NCBI GenBank assembly: GCA_019055375.1
Contig: JAHQIW010003950.1
Location: 62,001-126,000 of the forward strand
DNA: 64,000 nucleotides
Source: Parelaphostrongylus tenuis
Lineage: Eukaryota > Nematoda > Chromadorea > Rhabditida > Metastrongylidae
Direction: 5' to 3'
Under the pieces are notes generated by a model. It saw only the letters and a program-made list of their open reading frames with translations, had not been told where the DNA came from and did no database searches. The position numbers were made by a program, and so were the translations under genes. Numbering within the stretch: the stretch's first letter is position 1; each line of letters starts with the position of its first letter. Below, piece after piece: positions 56,284 through 64,000 of the stretch.

Positions 56284-59200
56284 GTGTATCACCTGTCGTC
56301 CCTTTGGTCGTCGAGTGACTCAAGCGGGTACCAGCAACACTTCCACCTTCCCCTATCGCATGCAAGAGTAGCCCAGTGGGTCCACCTCGCTTTAGGGATT
56401 CGCTAAGCATCATATCGTTCTATGTTTTTCGTGAAGGAATCAAACCATCGGGTCGGTGGTCCTCCTTTAGAGCGCTTGATATCCCGACGAATCCAGTCGG
56501 TAAGTCGGTAACAGCTCTCGTTCATTGGTTGCCGTTGAAGCGCATCACGTGTCCGGCTATCTTATTTTCCATATCCTGGCTTGTAGAACGGCGTCTTTGA
56601 TCTTGATCTTTGACGTAGGTCGGGAGTTCGGATCCTTTCTCTCATATGCGAGATGCAGTATTTTCTGCTGCATATGTTACGGCATGGATAAAAGTTGAGT
56701 TGAAGAGGTGAGCACGGAGTGTTGTTCTTTGGATGTCAGATGTTCTTTGTCCTCTTCATCACATCTTCGATGCTCTTAAACGTTTCCCAAGCCGCTCGTT
56801 TCCTCCTGCTCAACTTTGGAGCTAGGTCATTCATTGTGTTGACTTCACGACCTAGATAGACGTAATTGGAGCATTCGGAGATTGTTATTCCGTTGAGCGT
56901 GAATGGTGCATTCGAAACCCATCCGTTCCTCATGAACATCGTTTTCGTTAGATTTAGTTGAAGACCAATCTTTCCACAGGCGCTATCGAAATCGGTCAAC
57001 ATTCGTTCCGCTTGGCTGATGTTTGGTTTTATGAGAACGATATCGTCAGCAAAGCGAAGATGGTTTAATTGTGGACCGTCATTTTTCACTCCCATATCGT
57101 CCCATTCTAATGTTCGCTGACGTTTTGTAGGGTGGCAGTGAATAGTTTTGGCAAAATTGTTCGCCTTGTCGAACCCCTCTTCTTACGTCAATGGTGATAT
57201 TGTTGTAGAATAGAGATATTTTGGTCGTGAAATCTTTATATAGCTAACGAACGATCATCATATACCGAGTAGGGACGCCCTGGTTATCCAGAGTCTCTGT
57301 AACCACTTCTGTTTCCACTTAATCAAAGACTTTCGTGAAAGCGGTGAAGGTGAAGCAGAGCGGTAGTTTGTACTCTCGTGAAACTTCAATGAGTCATGTA
57401 ATCGTGCAGATGTGGTCTATGGCACTGAATCCTTTTCGGAAGCCTCTTTATTCGCATGAGTGCCCTTCGTCCTGTGTTCTGTCAATACTGTTTAGGATGA
57501 CTCGAGTGAAGAGGTTATAGAGAACGAACAGCAAGCAGATTGGGCGATAATTGCCTATGACGCGATGGTGTCCCTTTTTGAACAACAACACGGTCTGCTG
57601 GTTTTCCATTGAATAGGGACCTTGCATCCTGATAGGTAGCGAGTGAAGAGGAGAGCCAGGGTGCTGATGAGAACTGGCTGCAGGTTCTTCAGGTGTTCTA
57701 GTCTAATCCTGTCTTGAGCGGGTGTTGTTCTGTTATTCACCGACGATATAGCATGTCGGATTTTAGAAGAGAGGACCGGTGGAGCGACATATTCATCCTC
57801 TTTCAATTTATATGAGTGTAAGAGAACGTGGCTAGCAAAGAGATCCGACTAGTACTGGTGGAAAAATTTATTCCAGTGTCCTTCAGGAAGCTGCAAGTGT
57901 CCCGCCAGGGCATGAGAGTGCAACCATTTTCGTCTTCTAATTGGCAAAGCCTCGCTTTGCTTTGCGAATGCTCTTCGCATCTTCTGCAGCTTCTGCCATA
58001 ACTTCTGTTCGTCTCTCTTCAAGGTCCTCTTTTGTTGGTTCTCAGGAGCGTTTCGCAAGTTCGGACGCGAGATCTCGGCTGCATGTAGCTCTCCGATGAC
58101 ACGTTGACGCATCAGGTATAGTGTCTGCGGAGGCAACCGCCTCTTCTTATCTTACTCCCGGCTTTCATAACCCTGACGTCAAGATATTCAACGAGCCGGT
58201 CGTATTCTTCGTTGATGTTATCGACAACGTTATCCTCTCAAAAGCGAACTAATGATTTTGAAAACATCTCACTTTATGGTAGTTTTGGGACTTGTTTGAA
58301 TTTAGCGGCTTTCTCTCCTTTTCGCGAATAAAGGAACGCTGCGCGAATTAGCCGATGGTCTGATCCCGTGCAGAATTCATGAACAGCAGCGACATCGGTC
58401 AGGCAAAACCTTCGATTTACTAAGATGTGGTCTATCTCATTATGGTACTCTCCATTGGTAGACTCCCACAATTGCGAGTTACCATGGATGGTTTGGGTCG
58501 TCATGATAAACTCAGATAGCCTCTCACCCTGTTCATTCCGTCTAGTCCGTGGGTCTCTATGTGAAGTTCTTCAGACGATCTCCTTGGTTCAGTTTTTTGC
58601 ATTAAAATTTCCAACAACTAACTTTGAAGAATGAACGGTGATCTCCGAAGAGTATCCGCCCGATGCTGGTTGCTAATTGTTCAGAAGAATCGATGTTCAC
58701 GGTCAAATTCGATTTGACGAGGACGCCAACGCCACCGACACCTCTGCTGTCGTTTGTTCCAAGAAACAGTTTTTCTCCGTTGTCATAAATAGCTTGGAAA
58801 AGATGGCGTCTCTCGTCTTAGCCAGGACAATAACGTCATACCTTATCCTTCTTGCTTGAATCAATAGATCTTCTACAGCGGATTCGTGAGCAAGGGTTCT
58901 TGCATTGTAGGTACAGATCGTCATTTTAGTCCGTTTCAAGTTTGGCAGGCTAGTTTGATCCTAAGATTTTAGCAGCCTCTTCGTGCTCGTCCTACCTGAC
59001 GCTGTCGTTCCAGAGGCTCTTTCGAGTCAGGAAAATAAAAACCCATTTTCATTACTGTTTCGAGCATTTTCCGTACCCAACGTATATCTTGCTAGGCTGC
59101 TAACGTGGGGGCTGGGTACTCACGAGTAGCTTGCCACTCTCTCTCGGGAGGAGCAGGAGGAGCTTACTTGTTGGAGGCGACTCCTAACCGCATCCCATGT

Positions 59201-59430
59201 ACTTCTTAGCCGCTTGGTTGCAGGCGTTTGGCCGACTTGACTCGTAGAAATAGCGTTTTGTCAAGTCGGCGCTGCAGAAGCAGGGAACTCGTCTCCTGAA
59301 TCCACCTGCGTCTCTGGGAAACACCGTTTGCTTTTGATTCGCGTTGAGTTCCCCTATCCACCACGTGGTAACTCGTTGTGTGCCCTCGCGACTAACAGGG
59401 CGTGATCCCTCAAAGAGGGGGTGTTTAAAA
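56284..59430 (-). pseudogene. RTE-clade LINE, decayed, with internal deletion
   Basis: Minus-strand endonuclease/reverse-transcriptase protein. It starts near 58,924 (MTICTYNARTLAHESAVEDL) and continues through the endonuclease end (EIDHILVNRRFCLTDVAAV, GSDHRLIRAAFLY). The middle region follows (IRHAISSVNNRTTPAQDRIR, LFTRYLSGCKVPIQWKTS), then the RT palm with the FADD box (HLRFADDIVLIKPNISQAER, 57,060-57,000). After that come QLNLTKTMFMRNGW and NYVYLGREVNTMNDL, and the C-terminal end beside an ACAGGTGATACACGTGA-type tail. The 5' leader extends to about 59,430. There are frameshifts throughout, and part of the endonuclease domain is deleted near 58,600-58,700. The element is inactive. Confidence 0.8.
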
Positions 59431-60560
59431 TATATCGGACTAGATCTAACATCTATTGCGCCCACTATTAATAATTTCAGCTTGTATCTACAAACGTTTT
59501 GTAGGATGGGTAAACACCAAAATGCTGGCAATAACACCACGTCAGCCTATCAATTAAAAATCATTCGGCTAAGACTTGTGAAAATACGTGATATTATCTT
59601 CAGTGTGCATGATTTCATGCACTGAAGTATTGAGGATCCACGAAAAAAGATCCGGCGATAGATTTATATGTAAGTAGTAAAATGCATCTCGAGAGTTTTA
59701 TAGAAGAATCATCAACATAGCAACAACGCGAACACATTAATGGTCCACTTCAATCATTTTCATTAGCGATTATGAGGGATTCTGAGCACATAGGATGGAG
59801 CTCAAGAGTGACATTGTGCTCAAAATCAATTTTTGTTCGGACTACCACCACATGTAGGAGATGGAAAATTTGCTGGGGTCCGCAAATTTGGATGATAGAC
59901 CGTCCAAGTATCTTAAGAAGTAAGTAAGCACTGCAAGCGAAAGAAAGATATGCTGGAGTTGGCACAACCCATAAGGACAGATCACGAAAGGCATTGCTGA
60001 AAGAAATTTTTTCTCAAGTCGAGAACGCGTCAAAATCAAAGCAGCTGGTTGAATCTCACTCACAGAATTGGCTATGCAATTGCAGTGGTAAAGAAGCAAC
60101 TCCATTTGATTGCGCTAACTGCTTTGAAATATGCGCTAAAAAGTTTGGAGTGAGGGTCATCGTCTTGACAAGAATTTTTATTGAAACTGGAAAAAAACAT
60201 GACATGTTCTGTAAGGAAAAAAGGGAAATGAACTAACAAACACAACTTGAGATCATCAGAGATATAGCGGATATCAAAGCGAATTTTTGCAAAAGAACCT
60301 GAGATCATCAGAAATATAGCGGATATCAATCGATATTGAAAGCGTTTTTTACTGCAGTTTATTCCAAATCGATAATCTATCAGCCCCAAGAACTGTATGT
60401 CCACCAATTCATCGTGATCATAGATTTTTTCAAATATAAACTGAAGCCATGGGCTCACCGCTGTGCTATAATTCACCTCAAGATTTTACGAAACAATCTA
60501 AGATTTTCACATTTTTTTCATGTGAAAGCATTATTAACAATATTTTGAAGACTGCGAATG
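59431..60560. other. No supported gene
   Basis: Open frames on both strands (for example 59,994-60,236 plus and 60,072-60,476 minus) overlap each other and have no motif I recognise. A short direct repeat (CTGAGATCATCAGAGATATA, then AGCGGATATCAA) occurs at about 60,246 and 60,298. Confidence 0.35.
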
Positions 60561-60564
60561 TTTT

Positions 60565-61660
60565 TTTGTCTGATGTTTTTCGAGCCATGCACGTGTTGTG
60601 TTTTACGGCACTTGTACAACCCACTACACTTAATTCGGCATTGGAACCCACTTCGATTGATTACCTTCGCCTTTTTAGCCAATCCTTTCGGGAGGTCCCA
60701 ACCCTTTACACAGAGAAAGCGCAGACGTGCTTTTTACACCTGCCATTAACGGTACCAGCCAAGAGCAACAGAGTGTACGACATATCATACCTTTCTTTTC
60801 GAGTGTTTTCCTTAGGACCACAGCTCAAATTTCAATATGGCTGATAATCATTTTTTGAGCCACGCATGTCAGTGGTCTGTCAAAGAGGGCTGCCTAAAAA
60901 AAATGATTATCAGGCATATTGAATTGAGCTGTGGTCTTGAGGAAACACTCCAAAGGAAAGATATGATATATTGAATATACCAGCCAAGAGCAATCGAGTG
61001 TACAAGACTCTATGTTCGGTGAGATTTTCACTGGACATAGAGTGCAAAACGTTCGTCGTCGGTAACTCTTAATGTGGGGACTGGAGCACCCACACAGGAT
61101 TGGCAAAAGACGAGAAAGGGTAACTGCCCGACTGACGAGATCGCAAGATCAAAGCACGTGTATCGGGCTCTATAAGTCGGCCCTCTTTGACAGACCACTG
61201 ACATGCGTGGCTCAAAAAATGATTATCAGGCAGAGTGTACAACACTGCACATTCAGTGATATTTTCACTCAATGGCAGGTGTAAATAGTTCGCCTTCTCT
61301 ATGTAGGAGGTTGGGTTCCTCCCGAGAGGACTGGCTAAAAAGACGAAAGGCCTGCCCAACTGATGAGGTTGCCAAGGCACGTGTATTGTGCTGTACAAGT
61401 GCACATATCGGGTGATTTTATCACTGTATATGTAGTGATTTGTAATCTCTGCAGTGTGAGGTGCATTTTTCACTTTACGCGCGCAGTGTACATCTTCGGC
61501 GTCGATCCCTTAGTATGTGAGGGAAATATCCTTTTAGAAGAAACAGACTGAACCGAAAGGCACCGTGCAACTGATGAGGCTGAAAAGCCGAAACACGTGT
61601 CTAGTACTTTATAAGAGCCTTAACAGACCTTACGAAAGGCTCAGAATATGTTATTAGATT
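60565..61660. repeat. Cluster of nested family X foldback elements
   Basis: At least three arms of family X lie here in alternating orientation. A near-perfect inverted repeat of about 50 bp pairs 60,842-60,892 with 61,181-61,231 (GAGCCACGCATGTCAGTGG, then TCTGTCAAAGAGGGC). A GCCAAGAGCAA(C/T)(A/C)GAGTGTAC phrase occurs at 60,758 and 60,984. The tail near 61,560-61,660 matches the copies at 12.6 and 49.5 kb. No coding capacity. Confidence 0.6.
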
Positions 61661-64000
61661 ATATTGTTTTGAGCGAGGTCTCGAAAATCACTCGAACATT
61701 TACATGGTAATATCTGAGAAGACAATCACGTGAGCTCAGCAATCGACTTCCTGGAGTAAAGAGTGCGCCAAAGATGTTCATATTTAAACTATCCTGCTTG
61801 TGATCAATGATACACTTGTTACAGCTATGACTTTTGTGAAAAAACTTGTTTTTTTGAAATATAGCAGACTTTTCATTAATGCATAAAGTGACTTCGTTCT
61901 CTCTCTTTAAAACGCTAATCAAGACAAAATTCGCGCTGCAAGAGCAATTGATTTTTTCGACACATTGTTAGTCGTTGCTGATAATTTTTCTTCGCACGCG
62001 TTTTATTAATGTGTCATGTTTGAGCTTTCTACTTTCATTGATTTTTAATTTCATTTTCCAGGGAATACATTTTTAATCCAGCTCAAACCGAGCTCCACAT
62101 TCCCTAAGGTATCAGCAAATTGTTGACAGACTGGTCTGGAAAAATAGGGATACATTACTCAATGAATCGAATGATTCCGTATGCCATTGTACAAGATAAA
62201 TATGAAGCGACCCCCTTTCGCGACCATATGCGTTGACTTCAATGCAAGCCATCTTCGCACTACGCACCATACAAATTGCTTGAATGAGCATGGTTTCCGC
62301 TACGTTATAACGCCACAGGAATTTTTTGGCCTCCTTTTGTGGTGATTGGTCGCTTATCGAACACATTTCTTTCGGTGGCTACGCAAAGGAGACACAAAAA
62401 AAAACACAAAATTTTCTGCGTGCTATACATTGCACAAAACGCTTCTCAGACGTTCTTGATTTCCACTTTTGGCCACTGTCATGTTTGCTGTGCTTACGCA
62501 CTAAAGATTGTCTCCGTAAAATCGTGCCGATGTGAGTATGACTCACCTATGTAAATTTCGTTCGGCCTCCCAAATTTGAGCAAAGATCACTCATTTGTAC
62601 CATTCCTATCTTATCAATGTCTCTAACCTCATACTAGCGTTGACAGATAGATCAGCGGCAATGTTCAAGCCAAAATTTACCTATCGTGTTTTTCTGCTGG
62701 TGTTAGTTACGAAAGCATTTTAATGAGTAGGCTACGAGTCAACTTGAACTTAACAGACACTAGAGAAGCCAATACCATCGAAACGTCAGCTCTTATTTTG
62801 ATTTACTCAGTGATATCCCATAATCTCACAGTTGACGACTTCGTTTTTGCTCTTGAAGTAAAGCACGAGTGGCTCTTTCTGTGCCGGGGTTGATAGATAG
62901 TCATTCTTGGGAATATGCAAACTCATAGAGCAATCCTCAATGACCAATAATTTGTTAGCAAACTAGTAATCATAGAGAATTCTCCGAATCTTTGACAGCG
63001 TAGATTTATTTTCGACTAGTTTCTAATTATTTCTTAGCAAACTAGTATACACAGAGAATGGTCCGAATCTTTAACGGCACAGATTTATTTTCAATTAGAG
63101 TTCCTAAAACGCGCTAACCTTTTGATTCAACGGTCGTACCAGCGCTCTGCTATGCTTTAGAGTCGAGGTCTGTTATTTTGATCAAGTCACGACTAATGCA
63201 ACTCACAGAGTGCTTTAACGAAGTCTTCTGCATTTCAGTCGGCACTCGCGATATCTAGCAGGCTTGCTCAGTCAAAAATCCGAAAACCAACTCATCTTTG
63301 TGATCCAGAAGAACTCATAGTGCTTCCCCCTATCCGCACCCATTTCCAGCTTTTTGTAGAGAACGTATTTTCAGCTCACCTCAGACACTTCAATAACCAT
63401 TTGGTAGCTTGAATTTTGAGAACGATTTTTCAAATAGCTTTTATAATAGATTTTGATAGTAAGGAAAAAATTTTATTCCACACTGAAGCATTTCCCGCTA
63501 GACATAGCTTTTCCTACAGACTTTCAATAAACATTCAATAGCACAAATCTCAACAATTTCAACGATATGCTTGGTTTTTTTTTTGGAAGCATTTTTAGTG
63601 TGTTTACAGCAAAAAGACTATTGAGTTTTGCATTCGATGCGCATTTTTTGTCCGCGTATTTGGATGGATTTCGCAAAATGGGCATCAAGCCACTGAATCT
63701 CAACCTTCCTCCAAATGATTTCTGCTTTTCATCAAATTCCCTTAGTTTTGAGCACTTTTACTCTACCAATTACTAAGAAAAAGCAGTCAAGTTTTTTTCA
63801 AACACAGGATGTGCTTCAGTCCGAACGATAGTGAAAGAAAGGAAATCGAATGAAGCTTCAACTCTACTCACAAACTTCTGGCGATGCTACAAGTGTAAAT
63901 GTAGTGAGAGGGTCACGATTAAGGTGGAAATTGGTTTGAAAACACTCGTCTTTCCTTCGAAAAGTTGCTAGTCGTTCTTCAAGAAGTGCGCGCCGAGTGC
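61661..64000. other. No supported gene; foldback repeats at the right edge
   Basis: Short open frames only. A minus-strand frame at 62,366-62,112 has coding-like composition but no recognised motif. TTAGCAAACTAGTA(A/T) with its following segment is repeated at about 62,956 and 63,036, showing a local duplication of about 80 bp. Family Y phrases (TTCAACGATATGCTTGG and TTGAGTTTTGCATTCG) begin near 63,440 and run to the window edge. Confidence 0.35.

Noticed and set aside
59184..59540. 118-codon minus-strand open frame
   Set aside because: It overlaps the 5' leader of the RTE element and has no independent motif.

Overview
The window is eukaryotic and almost certainly from a parasitic nematode of the rhabditid/strongylid group (clade V), possibly a hookworm. 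The evidence is AT-rich DNA, small exons split by introns with worm-type TTTCAG-like acceptors, a worm-expanded TTBK-like kinase family, a CHE-1/Glass-type zinc-finger gene, and RTE, Penelope-like, mariner and piggyBac remnants. The clade assignment is inference. The family assignments rest on motifs I read directly.

Layout. (1) 1-3.3 kb holds weak plus-strand exon candidates. (2) 3.47-13.80 kb, minus strand, is a seven-exon model of a CHE-1/Glass-like transcription factor with four C2H2 fingers, spread over 10 kb of introns that carry a Penelope-like relic and foldback elements. (3) 16.32-26.46 kb and 28.78-40.11 kb are two direct copies of one roughly 10-11 kb unit. Each carries a ten-exon TTBK-like kinase on the plus strand. 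Copy A has a one-base deletion in exon 7, whereas copy B is fully open (332 aa). The 2.3 kb between the units holds a broken piggyBac transposase. (4) 42.43-53.87 kb, minus strand, is a third, older, inverted paralogue (copy C, 333 aa). It has the same ten-exon layout, but its glycine loop, alpha-C Glu and DFG Gly are gone, so it reads as an intact pseudokinase gene. (5) 54.8-56.0 kb has short unrecognised exon candidates. (6) 56.28-59.43 kb is a decayed RTE retrotransposon on the minus strand. (7) 59.4-64 kb is mostly foldback repeats with no gene I can support.

The three kinases form one local family: one apparently active copy, one frameshifted copy and one predicted pseudokinase. Copies A and B carry different insertions (Penelope-like element, truncated RTE tail with target-site duplication, foldback elements, SINE-like piece). 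These allow the insertions to be ordered relative to the duplication. All spliced models were built by eye from reading frame, GT-AG sites and comparison between copies, with no transcript evidence.
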